Origin: Stenotrophomonas mori
GTDB lineage: Bacteria > Pseudomonadota > Gammaproteobacteria > Xanthomonadales > Xanthomonadaceae
Assembly (NCBI RefSeq): GCF_023556335.1
Contig: NZ_JAIKTS010000002.1
Coordinates: 372,001 to 436,000 of the forward strand
Length of the DNA: 64,000 nucleotides
Direction: 5' to 3'
Below, piece after piece: positions 17,522-27,097 of this stretch. The translations under genes were made by a program, and so were the position numbers. The notes beneath the pieces were generated by a model. It was not told the origin of the DNA. It saw nothing but the letters and a program-made list of their open reading frames with translations, and did no database searches. Numbering within the stretch: the stretch's first letter is position 1; each line of letters starts with the position of its first letter.

Positions 17522-20500
17522 GCCGGCACCTCGCCGGGCTCCAGCGCGCGGCCTTCGCGCAGCGCGGTGAAGACCACCAGGCTGTTGTGGATAAAGCTGT
17601 TGGCAGTGGCCGCCGATGCGAACGGATCGGCGCCGCGGAACGCCAGCTGCAGGGCCTGGCCCTCGCGCTCGCCCCAGCTGCGCTCGCTGCCGTTCCATTT
17701 CTCGAGGGCCGCCCGCATGCGCTTGTCCGGCGGCGCGCCGTAGATCGCCCAGCCGGTGTACGGCGCGAACGGCAAGGGCGCCTGCAATCCCCGGGAACGC
17801 AGGCGCATCAAGGCTTTCAGGGCGTCACGCGCCTGCCCGGCGGGAACCGGCGGCAGGATGTGCGGACCGTGGTCGCCGTGGCCATCGTCGACGAACTGCA
17901 GCAGCGCCCGGCCCTCCCCCGCGGCATTGGCCAGCAGCCAGTCCAGGCCGCTGCGCAGCACCCAGGCCACGCCCGGTGCTCCGGCCTGCAGGCGCGGCAG
18001 GCCCTGTGGATGGATCTGTGCGATGCGCCCATGCACGCGGACACCGTCGATCACCACGTCGCAGGTCTGCGACTGCAGCGGGGCACCGTCGTACCAGTGC
18101 GCGAAACGCTCCGCGCAGGGCCGGACCTGCTCCAGCAGCCCGGCGAACTGCTGCCGGCCGAAAGCACCGGAAGGCAGCAGCGCGCGCGCGCGCAGGCGTG
18201 TGTACAGACCGTCCTCGTCGTCCTCCAGCAGCGCCGTGAGCACCTGCTGCTGCAGCGCGCTGCGGTCGCGGCCCCCGGAGGGCAGCGTCAGCGGCTCCAG
18301 GTCGTCGCCGATCTCGATGTCGTCGGGCAGGCGCAGCCCGAGGTGCTGCGCGAGGTACTGGCCGGCCGGGTCGGCGAGGAACCGGCGCAGCGCGTCCAGT
18401 GGCAGGTCCGCTTCCACGGCGGGCGCGGCCGGTTCCGCCACCGCGGCGGCGTCCGCCCACGGTGCCGGCACCCGCCGCTGACCACCGACCGCGGCGGCCG
18501 CCCGGTGCCACTGGCGGCGGTAGCTGAAACGCCGTGGCTCGCCATCACCGCCGAACGCGGCCGGCACGAACGGCTGCAGCGGATGCCGCACCACCAGCGC
18601 GGCGCGCGCGGCCGGAGGATCGTCGTGGCAGGCGGCGGCCGCATCGATCAGTTCGCTGACCAGCACCGACGGCTCGCGCCGGCTGCCGTCGCGCGCGTCG
18701 GCACCGAGGTAGCTCAGGTAGAACACGTCCTGCGCCGAGGCCAGCAGCTGCAGGAACAGGAAGCGGTCGTCCTCGCGCAGCGAGCGGTCGCCATGGCGGC
18801 GGCGCGGGCTGCCCAGCTCGGCGGTGAGCCGGCTCAGCCCGGCGGCCGGATCGCGGCGCGGAAAGTCGCCGTCGCCCAGGCCGAGCACGCAGATCACGCG
18901 GAACGGCAGCAGCCGCATCGGCACCATGCGCCCGAAACTGACGCCGCCGGTGAGCAGCGGCGCCCGGGTGTCGGCTTCGGACAGCACCGCGGCGAAGTGG
19001 GCGCGGACCGCCTCGGCCGGCACCGGCGCGTCGAAGCCGGCGTTCGCGGCGTCCTCGGCGAATGCGTGGATGAGCTTGCGCAGGCGCTCCAGCGCGCGCT
19101 GGGTGGACGCGTCGGCCGGTGGTTCGGGCAGCAGCGCGTCCAGCAGGCCGAGCAGGCGCTGCCGCCACTGCGCCGGCGGCAGCGCCTCGGCCAGCGTCTT
19201 CTGGTGGCGGGCGAGCACCCGCAGCAGCCGGACCAGGGCATCGAGCGCGGCCAGCGCGCCGCCTTCCAGTTCGGGCCAGGGCGCCACCCCCGCCAGATCC
19301 CGGTCGCTGCCGCTGGCGTGGCCGAGCAGCAAGCGGTCCAGCGCGAACTGCCAGGTGCAGGCATCGTCGCGTGGCGCCTGGTGCTGGCCGCGGTGCGCGG
19401 CATCCAGGCCCCAGCGGGCGCCGGCGGCCTGCAGCCAGCCGTGCAGCCGCTCGAACGCGGCCGCGTCCAGCCCGGCCGCGGCCGCCAGCGGCGGGCTGGC
19501 CAGCAGGTCGAGGATCTCGTTGCGGCCGAAGCGCGACACCGGCAGCCCCAGCAGCTGCACGAACACGTCGGCCAGGGGCTCGCCCTGCAGCGGGCTGGCG
19601 TCGGCCAGCGCCCAGGGAATGTGCTCCTCGCCCCCGCCGCGGCCGCCGAACACCGATTCCAGGTACGGCACGTAGGGATCGATGTCCGGCGCCAGCACCG
19701 CGATCTGTCGCGGCTCCAGCGGCGGGTCGAAGCGCGGATCGTCCAGCAGCGCGCGCAGCTGGTCGTGCAGCACCTGCATTTCGCGCAACCGGGTATGGCA
19801 GGCATGCACCTGCACGCTGGGATCGTCCAGTCGCAGTGCCGGGCGCAGTGGCGCCAGCGGTGCCGCACGGCGGTGGAACAGGTCGGCCTGCAGGCGGTGC
19901 AGCAGGCTGTCGCGCAGACCGCCCTGGTCCAGGGTCGGCCCGTCGCGCAGCTCCGGATCGACATAGGCGGCGATCTCGCCGGACGGATGCACCACCTCGT
20001 AGCTGCCCAGCACCGCCATGAAGTCGCGCCCGGCCGCCCCCCAGGCCTGCAGCAGCGGGTTCTCGCCGGCGGCGCTGCCGAACGGGTCCTCCACCCCGCC
20101 GCGCAGGCGCTCGGACAGGGTCTGCAGGTCGCCCCACCACGCGCGCGTCGGCGTCGGCAGGTAGAAATGCAGGGTCCCGACCCGGGCCTGGGTGGCGATC
20201 ACCCGCAGCACGTCCGGCGAGACGTTGAGCGCGGCGAAAGCGAACAGCCGCGACGGCAGGCCCTGCGGCAGCGGCTGGCTGGCGCCCTCGAAGCGCGCCA
20301 GGTAGTCGTTGATGCGGCGCGCGCGGTGCTGGCGACCGGCGGCGATGCGCCGCCAGAGAAGCGCCTGCGGGTCATCGTGGTCGGCGCCGGCCTCCCAGCG
20401 CAGCAGCCAGTCGCGGCGCCAGGCCTGGTATTTCTCGAACACCGCGCCCAGCTCGGCCGCCAGCGCCCAGCACCGCAGCGGGTCGCCGCCGGCACCGCCG

Positions 20501-20874
20501 TCGCGCTCCAGGTAGGCGCGCAGGCCGGCCATGGCCGGCTGCCGCATCAGGGTGTCGTCGGTCAGTGCCGCGTACAGCCGCCAGTGCAGGCCGGCCGCGC
20601 CGAGGTCGTCGTGCTCGCCGGGCACGTTGGCCTTGAGCGCGCGCGCGACGAACTCGCCGGGGGTGAGGAATTCCAGGTTGGCGGCAATGCCGTACTCAGC
20701 CGCCAGCGTGGACTGCAGCCAGCGCCGCATCGCCACCTGCGGGATCAGTACCGTATCCGCGGCCAGCAGCGGCTGGCCCGGCGCCGGCGCGCGCAGCGCA
20801 TGCGCCAGCAGCGACGCCAGCACGTCCAGCGCATTGGAATGGTAGAGGCGGAAATCCGGAGCGGCGTCGGGCAT
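17518..20874 (-). CDS. recC: Exodeoxyribonuclease V gamma subunit, RecC
   Basis: 1118 residues from ATG 20874. RecC holds RecB and RecD together, splits the strands and scans for Chi. N-terminal FRLYHSNALDVLASLLA and TVLIPQVAMRRWLQ match the degenerate helicase domain. The central FRVICVLGLGDGDFPRRDPA block and C-terminal nuclease-like fold fit the family. First gene of recC-recB-recD. It is divergent from a Na/Pi-transporter gene, across only 108 bp that must hold both promoters. Confidence 0.94.
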   Translation of the reverse strand: MPDAAPDFRLYHSNALDVLASLLAHALRAPAPGQPLLAADTVLIPQVAMRRWLQSTLAAEYGIAANLEFLTPGEFVARALKANVPGEHDDLGAAGLHWRLYAALTDDTLMRQPAMAGLRAYLERDGGAGGDPLRCWALAAELGAVFEKYQAWRRDWLLRWEAGADHDDPQALLWRRIAAGRQHRARRINDYLARFEGASQPLPQGLPSRLFAFAALNVSPDVLRVIATQARVGTLHFYLPTPTRAWWGDLQTLSERLRGGVEDPFGSAAGENPLLQAWGAAGRDFMAVLGSYEVVHPSGEIAAYVDPELRDGPTLDQGGLRDSLLHRLQADLFHRRAAPLAPLRPALRLDDPSVQVHACHTRLREMQVLHDQLRALLDDPRFDPPLEPRQIAVLAPDIDPYVPYLESVFGGRGGGEEHIPWALADASPLQGEPLADVFVQLLGLPVSRFGRNEILDLLASPPLAAAAGLDAAAFERLHGWLQAAGARWGLDAAHRGQHQAPRDDACTWQFALDRLLLGHASGSDRDLAGVAPWPELEGGALAALDALVRLLRVLARHQKTLAEALPPAQWRQRLLGLLDALLPEPPADASTQRALERLRKLIHAFAEDAANAGFDAPVPAEAVRAHFAAVLSEADTRAPLLTGGVSFGRMVPMRLLPFRVICVLGLGDGDFPRRDPAAGLSRLTAELGSPRRRHGDRSLREDDRFLFLQLLASAQDVFYLSYLGADARDGSRREPSVLVSELIDAAAACHDDPPAARAALVVRHPLQPFVPAAFGGDGEPRRFSYRRQWHRAAAAVGGQRRVPAPWADAAAVAEPAAPAVEADLPLDALRRFLADPAGQYLAQHLGLRLPDDIEIGDDLEPLTLPSGGRDRSALQQQVLTALLEDDEDGLYTRLRARALLPSGAFGRQQFAGLLEQVRPCAERFAHWYDGAPLQSQTCDVVIDGVRVHGRIAQIHPQGLPRLQAGAPGVAWVLRSGLDWLLANAAGEGRALLQFVDDGHGDHGPHILPPVPAGQARDALKALMRLRSRGLQAPLPFAPYTGWAIYGAPPDKRMRAALEKWNGSERSWGEREGQALQLAFRGADPFASAATANSFIHNSLVVFTALREGRALEPGEVPA

Positions 20875-20982
20875 GGCCCGGCCATTGTGCCGGAGCGCGG
20901 TCGCGGCCGGCGCGACGACCTGCACCGCGCGCGGCCGGCGGCCGATAATGCGCGCCCCTGGCATCGACGGACCCCGGCGCAC

Positions 20983-22785
20983 GTGAATCCCCGCATCCTC
21001 CTGGTCGTGGCCGCCGCCGCGCTGCTGGCATGGTCGTTCTGGCGCAACGACGCCTGGCTGCAGCTGTGCGCCGGCCTGGCGGTGTTCCTGTTCGGCATGC
21101 AGACCCTGGAGGAAGGGCTCAAGCAACTGGCCGGCGGCCGCCTGGAGAAGCTGCTGGCGCGCGGCACCTCCACGCCGCTGCGCGGCCTGCTGTGCGGCGT
21201 GGCCGGTACCGCGGTGCTGCAGTCGAGCACCCTGGTGTCGCTGCTGGCGATCGCCTTCATCAGCTCCGGGCTGATCCAGCTGGCCGGCGGCATCGCGCTC
21301 ATCCTCGGCGCCAACCTCGGCGCCACCAGCGGCATCTGGCTGCTGGCGCTGGCCGGGCAGAACCTGAGCCTGTCCCCGCTGGCCCTGCCGTTGCTCGTGT
21401 TCGGCGTACTCGCCGGATTCACCGGCGCGCGCGGCAAGGCCGCCGGCCGGGTGGTGCTGGGCGTGGCGCTGGTGTTCCTGGCCATCGACCAGATCAAGGC
21501 CGGCTTCGACGGCTTCGGCGGCGGCTACGAGCTGGCCGCGGGCAGTGCCGGCGGCCTGGGCACGATGGCGCTGTTCGTGCTCGGTGGCCTGCTGCTGACG
21601 GTGGTGCTGCAATCCAGCCATGCCGCCCTGATGCTGACCCTGGCGGCACTGGCCGCCGGCCAGCTGCAGCTGGAGCAGAGCCTGGCCATCGCCATCGGCT
21701 CCAATGTCGGCAGCAGCGTCAGCACCGCGGTGGTCGGCATGCTCGGCGGCAACCGCAGCGGCCAGCGGCTGGCGCTGGCGCACGTGCTGTTCAACGTGGT
21801 GACCGCGCTGCTGGCGTTCGCGCTGCTCGCGCCGCTGACCTGGCTGGTGGGCGCGCTGGCCGGCGCCGCCGGGTTCGGTGACAACCCGCTGCTGCAGCTG
21901 GCGTTGTTCCATACCCTGTTCAACGCCGGCGGGGTGGCGCTGTTCTGGCCCTGGCAGCCGCAGCTGGCGGCGCGGCTGCTACGCTGGCTGCCCGACCGCG
22001 CCGACGCCGGCATCGGTGGCGACGCGCGGGTCCGCGCACGCCACCTCAGCGACCAGGCCCTGGAGTCGGCCGATGCCGCCGCCGCCGCGGTCGCGCGGGA
22101 ACTCGAGCACCTCGGGCAGCTGAGCCTGGAGGTGATCTGCCAGACGCTGTACCTGCCGCTGGGGACACGGCAGACCCCGCCCGGCGAGGATGCGCTCGCG
22201 GCCGTGCCCGACGGCGATGGCCCGGACGCGGAGCTCCTGTACCAGCAGCGGGTCAAGGGCGTCTACGGTGACCTGCTGCGCTTCATGGGCCGGCTGGAAG
22301 TGGTGCTGGACGCCGAGCACCAGCGGTTCTGGGCCGGCAGCCAGGCCGCCGCGGCGCGCATGGTCGATGCGGTCAAGGACGCCAAGCACCTGCAGAAGAA
22401 CCTCGGCCAGCGGCTGCGCGCGGACGACTCGACGCTGCGCGGCAGCTACGTGGCGCTGCGCGGGCACCTGTCCGCACAGCTGCGCGCACTGCGCGACCTT
22501 GCCCCGCTGCCGGCCGCCGGCGACGGCGATGCACGGCACGCGGCACGGCAACCGGCGCTGGAGGCGCTGGAACGCCAGGACACGGCATTCGTCGAAGCCT
22601 TCCGCCAGCAACTGTTCGCCGCGGTGAAGCAGGATCGGCTGGACGGGCTGCAGGCCGGCTCGCTGCTCAACGACCTGGGCTATGCGCGGCGCATCCTCGC
22701 CAGCCTGCGCGGCGTGGTGGCCTTCGCCGACGAACCGGACGCGCTGCGCGCGCTGCATCCCCCTCCTGCGGTGGACCCCGGATGA
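20983..22785 (+). CDS. Na/Pi cotransporter family protein with PhoU-like tail
   Basis: 600 residues from GTG 20983 (NPRILLVVAAAALLAWSFW). Two inverted repeats of Na_Pi_cotrans are seen, each with the QSS signature: TAVLQSSTLVSLLAIAF and TVVLQSSHAALMLTLAAL. The repeats are surrounded by 8-9 membrane helices up to about residue 330. The last ~270 residues are soluble and helical, like the PhoU-type domain of NptA/YjbB proteins. The likely role is sodium-driven phosphate movement across the inner membrane. No phosphate-regulon genes are near. Confidence 0.88.
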   Translation: MNPRILLVVAAAALLAWSFWRNDAWLQLCAGLAVFLFGMQTLEEGLKQLAGGRLEKLLARGTSTPLRGLLCGVAGTAVLQSSTLVSLLAIAFISSGLIQLAGGIALILGANLGATSGIWLLALAGQNLSLSPLALPLLVFGVLAGFTGARGKAAGRVVLGVALVFLAIDQIKAGFDGFGGGYELAAGSAGGLGTMALFVLGGLLLTVVLQSSHAALMLTLAALAAGQLQLEQSLAIAIGSNVGSSVSTAVVGMLGGNRSGQRLALAHVLFNVVTALLAFALLAPLTWLVGALAGAAGFGDNPLLQLALFHTLFNAGGVALFWPWQPQLAARLLRWLPDRADAGIGGDARVRARHLSDQALESADAAAAAVARELEHLGQLSLEVICQTLYLPLGTRQTPPGEDALAAVPDGDGPDAELLYQQRVKGVYGDLLRFMGRLEVVLDAEHQRFWAGSQAAAARMVDAVKDAKHLQKNLGQRLRADDSTLRGSYVALRGHLSAQLRALRDLAPLPAAGDGDARHAARQPALEALERQDTAFVEAFRQQLFAAVKQDRLDGLQAGSLLNDLGYARRILASLRGVVAFADEPDALRALHPPPAVDPG

Positions 22786-22922
22786 GCCTGGAGAGACGGG
22801 CCGTTCCGCCCATGGACACGCCGCCGGGCGGCGGCTCCGGCGACAATACTGCACGGTCCAGTTCTCTTTTGTTCAGCTGGGCCCGATAATCCTGCCACGT
22901 TGGTTTTCCGTTAAAGGCCGCC

Positions 22923-23711
22923 ATGTCTCCGTCCCGGACGCCCCTGGTGCAGTTGTCCGACGTCCGCATCGACCGCGGCGGGCGCACCATCCTGCGCGAC
23001 GTCTCGCTGACGGTGCCGCGCGGCAGCATCACCGCCGTGCTGGGACCGTCGGGCACCGGCAAGTCGACCCTGCTGGCGGCCCTGACCGGCGAGCTGCGCC
23101 CGGTGGCCGGGCAGGTGCGGCTGTTCGACCGGGACATCCCGCACGGCAGCCGCGCGCTGCTGGAGATGCGCCGCAACGTCGGCGTGCTGCTGCAGGGCAA
23201 CGGCCTGCTGACCGACCTGACCGTGGCCGAGAACGTGGCCCTGCCGCTGCGCACCCACACCCGCCTGCCGGAGCCGGTGCTGCAACGGCTGGTGCGGATG
23301 AAGCTGCACGCGGTGGGCCTGCTGGCGGTGGCCGACGCCTGGCCACGGGAGCTCTCCGGCGGCATGGCGCGTCGCGTCGCGCTGGCCCGGGCCCTGGCGC
23401 TGGACCCGCCGCTGATGATCTACGACGAGCCGCTGACCGGACTGGACCCGATCGCCTCCGGGGTGATCATGAGCCTGATCCAGCGCCTCAACGCCAGCCT
23501 CGGGCTGACCAGCATCATCGTCAGCCACCACGTGCACGAAACCCTGCCGATCTGCGACCAGGCGCTGGTCATCGCCAACCAGGGCATCGTCTTCTCCGGT
23601 ACCCCGGACCAGTTGCAGGCCAGCGCCGACCCGCTGGTGCGGCAGTTCCTGCATGGCGAGCCGGACGGGCCGATCCCGTTCGACGCCGCCGCGCGCACGA
23701 GGATCTCCTGA
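22923..23711 (+). CDS. mlaF: MlaF, ATPase of the phospholipid-transport ABC complex
   Basis: 262 residues; first gene of a complete mla operon that keeps the outer membrane asymmetric by moving phospholipids. Walker A GPSGTGKST, signature LSGGMARRVALARALA, Walker B LMIYDEPLTGLDP and switch His in IIVSHHVHE are all intact. The Q-loop is VGVLLQGNGLLTDLT, typical of MlaF. The ribosome-binding site AAAGG is 5 bp before the ATG, and GATAAT at 22885-22890 could be the promoter -10. The stop overlaps mlaE by one base (TGATG). Confidence 0.93.
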   Translation: MSPSRTPLVQLSDVRIDRGGRTILRDVSLTVPRGSITAVLGPSGTGKSTLLAALTGELRPVAGQVRLFDRDIPHGSRALLEMRRNVGVLLQGNGLLTDLTVAENVALPLRTHTRLPEPVLQRLVRMKLHAVGLLAVADAWPRELSGGMARRVALARALALDPPLMIYDEPLTGLDPIASGVIMSLIQRLNASLGLTSIIVSHHVHETLPICDQALVIANQGIVFSGTPDQLQASADPLVRQFLHGEPDGPIPFDAAARTRIS

Positions 23712-24460
23712 TGCCGTTCGCCTCTTCCCTGCGCTCGCTCGGCCGCGCCGGCCTGTTCTCGCTGACGGTGCTGCGCGGCTCGTTGCCGACCCGCGACTTC
23801 CTGGCCGAACTGACCCGCGAGATCTACAAGATCGGCGCGCGTTCGCTGCCGATCATCGCCGTGGGCGGCGCCTTCGTCGGGCTGGTGCTGACCCTGCAGG
23901 GCTACCGCACGCTGACCACCTTCGGCGCCGCGGACGCGCTGTCCACCCTGCTCGGCCTGTCGCTGTACCGCGAGCTGGCGCCGGTGCTGACCGCGCTGCT
24001 GTTCATCGGCCGCGCCGGCAGCTCGATCGCCGCCGAACTGGGCCTGATGCGCGCCACCGACCAGATCAAGGCGCTGGAGCTGATGGCCATCGATCCGGTG
24101 GCCAAGGCGGTGGCGCCGCGGTTCTGGGCGGCGGTGCTGACCGTGCCGCTGCTGACCGGCATCTTCTGCTCGCTGGCCATCGCCGGCGGCTGGTTCGAAG
24201 CGGTGCAGGTGCTGGGCCAGGACAACGGCACGTTCTGGTCCGGGCTGCGCGGCAGCGTCGATTTCTGGGACGATTTCGCCGTGGCGCTGCTCAAGTCGGC
24301 GATCTTCGGCGGCACCGCGGCCCTGGTCGCGGCCTACGTCGGCTTCCATGCCGAACCCACCATCGAAGGCACCTCGGTGGCGACCACCCGCGCGGTGGTG
24401 AACGCCTCGCTGCTGGTGCTGATGTTCAACTTCGTGCTTTCCGCCCTGATGTTCCAATGA
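23711..24460 (+). CDS. mlaE: MlaE, permease of the Mla complex
   Basis: 249 residues, beginning MPFASSLRSLGRAG. It has the MlaE/permease blocks REIYKIGARSLPIIAVGGAF, LYRELAPVLTALLFIGRAGS and ELGLMRATDQIKALELMAI, the coupling-helix region touching MlaF. About five membrane helices. The preceding stop and this start share TGATG, so translation is coupled. Its C-terminus (FNFVLSALMFQ) overlaps a tiny open frame by ATGA. Confidence 0.94.
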   Translation: MPFASSLRSLGRAGLFSLTVLRGSLPTRDFLAELTREIYKIGARSLPIIAVGGAFVGLVLTLQGYRTLTTFGAADALSTLLGLSLYRELAPVLTALLFIGRAGSSIAAELGLMRATDQIKALELMAIDPVAKAVAPRFWAAVLTVPLLTGIFCSLAIAGGWFEAVQVLGQDNGTFWSGLRGSVDFWDDFAVALLKSAIFGGTAALVAAYVGFHAEPTIEGTSVATTRAVVNASLLVLMFNFVLSALMFQ

Positions 24461-24558
24461 TGCGAGTCCCTCGCAGAAGCCCGCCCGTGCCGGTGCGGGA
24501 ATCCGACGAACAACCCGCTTCGGTCGACCCGACGAAGCGCCTGCTGGACCTGGAGTGA
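24457..24558 (+). CDS. Possible 33-residue protein between mlaE and mlaD
   Basis: An open frame of 33 codons begins at ATGATG, overlaps the mlaE stop by ATGA, and ends nine bases before the mlaD start, filling the gap exactly. The product (MMRVPRRSPPVPVRES... ending RLLDLE) is basic, then acidic, with no membrane segment. Placement favours coupling; composition and lack of a known family argue for caution. It could equally be spacer. Confidence 0.35.
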   Translation: MMRVPRRSPPVPVRESDEQPASVDPTKRLLDLE

Positions 24559-24567
24559 GACAACAAC

Positions 24568-25086
24568 ATGGCCATCCGTGGACCTCGACTCGAATTTTCC
24601 GTCGGCGCCTTCCTGCTGCTGGCACTGGCCTCGCTGCTGGTGCTGGCGGTGGCCTCGACCAACCAGCGCTTCGGCATCGGCGGCGGCGACTACGTGCTCA
24701 AGGCACGCTTCAGCCAGATCGGCCAGCTGCGCAGGCAGGCGCCGGTGAAGATCGGCGGCGTGACCATCGGCCAGGTGGCCGATATTCAGCTGGATCCCGT
24801 TAAATACGACTCCATCGTGACCCTGGCGCTGGATGGCACGTTCAAGGACCTGCCCGCCGACACCTCGGCCGGCATCTTCACCAGCGGCCTGCTGGGCGAG
24901 AGCTATATCGGGCTGCAGCCCGGCGGCGATCCGGACGTGCTCACGTCCGGCGACGAGATCGTATTCACCCAGCCGGCGGTGGACCTGATCCAACTGGTCG
25001 GCAAATACATGTTCAGCGGACCCGGCGGCGGCAGCGCCGAGCCCGCTCCGGACGCCCACGACACCCCCGGCATGGAAGAACCCTGA
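24568..25086 (+). CDS. mlaD: MlaD, periplasmic MCE-domain lipid-binding subunit
   Basis: 172 residues. One N-terminal membrane anchor (about 11-29) is followed by one MCE domain: YVLKARFSQIGQLRRQAPVKIGG, VKYDSIVTLAL, then GIFTSGLLGESYIGLQPGGD. MlaD forms a hexameric ring that carries lipid between MlaFE and MlaC. The length is normal. A GGAG ribosome-binding site lies about 11 bp before the ATG. Confidence 0.94.
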   Translation: MAIRGPRLEFSVGAFLLLALASLLVLAVASTNQRFGIGGGDYVLKARFSQIGQLRRQAPVKIGGVTIGQVADIQLDPVKYDSIVTLALDGTFKDLPADTSAGIFTSGLLGESYIGLQPGGDPDVLTSGDEIVFTQPAVDLIQLVGKYMFSGPGGGSAEPAPDAHDTPGMEEP

Positions 25087-25087
25087 C

Positions 25088-25756
25088 ATGAGAACCCGAC
25101 TGTTTTCCACCCTGCTCGGCACCGCCCTGCTCGCGGCCGCCCCGTCCCTGACGCTGGCCCAGGCGCGTCCGGCCGCCACCGCCGCACAGCCGTCGGCGGC
25201 CGCGCGCACCGTGCTCGACGCCAGCACGCGCATCCTGTCCACCCTGGAAGCGCGGCGCGCCGAGTTCCGCGGCAACCCCGCGGCGCTGCGCAGCTTCATC
25301 GACAGCGAGCTGAGCCGCGGCTTCGACCGCGAGTACGCCGCGCGGCTGGTGCTCGGCGTGCATGGCCGCGGCGCCGCCGATGCCGACGTCACCCTGTTCG
25401 CCGATGCCATGGCCGACAACCTGATGGCGCGCTACGGCTCGGCGCTGCTCGACATCCAGGGCAAGCCCAGCTTCCGCTACAAGAGCGAAACCGCGCTGCC
25501 GGGCAACCGCGGCGTCAAGGTGTCCACCGAACTGGTGCGCGGCGGCAGCGACCCGACCCCGGTCGAGTACCTGATGCGCGAGGTCGGCGGCCAGTGGAAG
25601 ATCTTCGACGTGATGATCGAAGGCATCTCCTACGTGCAGACCTTCAAGAACCAGTTCGATGCGCCGCTGCGGCAGAAGTCGATCCGCGAGGTGGCCACCG
25701 AACTGCGCGCCGGCAGCATGCAGGCCGGCGACGCACCGGTGCCCCGTGGCCGGTGA
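25088..25756 (+). CDS. mlaC: MlaC, periplasmic phospholipid shuttle
   Basis: 222 residues with a signal peptide (LLGTALLAAAPSLTLAQA). MlaC/Ttg2D blocks are YAARLVLGVHG, ALLDIQGKPSFRYKSE and the C-terminal WKIFDVMIEGISYVQTFKNQF. It ferries lipids between MlaA at the outer membrane and MlaD. It starts one base after the mlaD stop, and the 3' end overlaps mlaB by 11 bases. Confidence 0.93.
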   Translation: MRTRLFSTLLGTALLAAAPSLTLAQARPAATAAQPSAAARTVLDASTRILSTLEARRAEFRGNPAALRSFIDSELSRGFDREYAARLVLGVHGRGAADADVTLFADAMADNLMARYGSALLDIQGKPSFRYKSETALPGNRGVKVSTELVRGGSDPTPVEYLMREVGGQWKIFDVMIEGISYVQTFKNQFDAPLRQKSIREVATELRAGSMQAGDAPVPRGR

Positions 25757-26057
25757 CGCCAGCGCCCGCGTGCAGGACGGCACCCTGCACCTGACCGGCA
25801 CCCTGGACCGGGCCGCCGCCACCCGGCTGTGGCCGCAGCTGCTGGGCCAGGCCGCGCGACTGCGGCACCTGGACCTGGGGGCCGTCGAACGCGTGGACAG
25901 CGCCGGCGTGGCGCTGCTGGCCGAGCTGGCCGCGCGCATCCGCGCCAACGGCCACGCGGCCACCCTGTCCGGCAGTCCCGCCGGCCTGGAAGAACTGTGC
26001 GCGGCCTACCGGCTGGCGCCCGGCCTGGACTACAACGCCGCGCCGGGAGCGCACTGA
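25746..26057 (+). CDS. mlaB: MlaB, STAS-domain subunit
   Basis: 103 residues from GTG 25746, eleven bases inside mlaC. The STAS core is VQDGTLHLTGTLDRAAATRL, LDLGAVERVDSAGVALLAEL and AATLSGSPAGLEELC. The DSAG motif holds the conserved Ser of this fold. MlaB sits on MlaF and controls assembly of the ABC complex. The start is inferred from frame and the overlap; there is no ATG in a sensible place. Confidence 0.87.
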   Translation: MAGDASARVQDGTLHLTGTLDRAAATRLWPQLLGQAARLRHLDLGAVERVDSAGVALLAELAARIRANGHAATLSGSPAGLEELCAAYRLAPGLDYNAAPGAH

Positions 26058-26058
26058 A

Positions 26059-27054
26059 ATGATCCTGCATCGCACGCTTCCCCTGCTGGCCACCGCCCTG
26101 CTGCTCGGCGCCTGCGCCGGCAAGCCGGTGCGCACCGCCGCCGCCCCGGACGCGGTCGTGGCGCCATCGGCCTGCAGCGATCCGGACGACTGCCCCGCGC
26201 CGGCGGCAAGCGCCGCGGCCACGGTCTCGCTCGCGCCGGCCGAGGATGCGCGGACCACGGACGCGCCGCCCCCGGAACCGGCCATCGACACCGCAAGCAC
26301 CGACGCCGAGGACGATTTCGCGGCGCTGTACGGCAGCAGCCCCGGCGCCGCGAACGGCGACGGCTCGGCGCCCGCCTACGATCCCTGGGAGACCTACAAC
26401 CGCCGCATGCACCGCTTCAACCTGGCGGTGGACCGCGGCGTGGCGCGGCCGCTGGCCACGGCCTACGTGCGCACCGTGCCGCGCGTCGCCCGCACCGGGG
26501 TGAGCAACTTCTTCAGCAACCTGCGCTCGCCGTTGACCCTGGTCAACCAGCTGCTGCAGGGGCGCCCGGACGATGCCTGGGACACCCTGGGCCGCTTCCT
26601 GATGAACTCCACCCTGGGCCTGGGCGGTCTGTTCGACCCGGCCGGCAAGGCCATGGTGCCGCGCCGCAGCGAGGATTTCGGCCAGACCCTGGGCGTCTGG
26701 GGCTGGCGCGATTCGCGCTACGTGGAGCTGCCGTTCTTCGGTCCGCGGACGGTGCGCGACGTGTTCGGCCTGGCCGGCGACACCCCGCTGTCGCCGCTGC
26801 GTCGCATCGAGATGGACAAGCTGCGGCTGGGCCTGCAGGGCCTGCAGCTGGTCGATACCCGCGTGCAGTTGCTGTCGCTGGACGACATCCGCGACAGCGC
26901 CGTGGACGAATACGCACTGACCCGCGACGCCTGGCTGCAGCGCCGCAACTACCAGATCGAGCGCGACATGCGCGGCGATCGCCAGCGCCACGAGGACGAC
27001 GAGCAGACCACCATCCCGGTGGATGCGATGCCGATGCCCGACTGGGGGCGTTGA
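26059..27054 (+). CDS. mlaA: MlaA (VacJ) outer-membrane lipoprotein
   Basis: 331 residues. Lipobox LLLGAC puts the lipidated Cys at residue 19. An unusually long Ala/Pro/Asp-rich linker (about 20-105) precedes the MlaA domain: YDPWETYNRRMHRFNLAVDR, VSNFFSNLRSPLTLVNQLLQG and GGLFDPAGKAMVPRRSEDFGQTLGVWG. MlaA forms a ring in the outer membrane and removes misplaced phospholipids. In many species it lies apart from the other mla genes; here it closes the operon. A strong hairpin follows at 27067-27093. Confidence 0.93.
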   Translation: MILHRTLPLLATALLLGACAGKPVRTAAAPDAVVAPSACSDPDDCPAPAASAAATVSLAPAEDARTTDAPPPEPAIDTASTDAEDDFAALYGSSPGAANGDGSAPAYDPWETYNRRMHRFNLAVDRGVARPLATAYVRTVPRVARTGVSNFFSNLRSPLTLVNQLLQGRPDDAWDTLGRFLMNSTLGLGGLFDPAGKAMVPRRSEDFGQTLGVWGWRDSRYVELPFFGPRTVRDVFGLAGDTPLSPLRRIEMDKLRLGLQGLQLVDTRVQLLSLDDIRDSAVDEYALTRDAWLQRRNYQIERDMRGDRQRHEDDEQTTIPVDAMPMPDWGR

Positions 27055-27066
27055 GCCGGCGCCTGC

Positions 27067-27093
27067 GGCCGCCCGCGGTGGACGCGGGCGGCC
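27067..27093. terminator. Bidirectional terminator, 11-bp stem
   Basis: GGCCGCCCGCG (27067-27077) pairs perfectly with CGCGGGCGGCC (27083-27093) around GTGGA. It lies between the convergent mlaA and GNAT genes. Confidence 0.7.
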
Positions 27094-27097
27094 ATGT

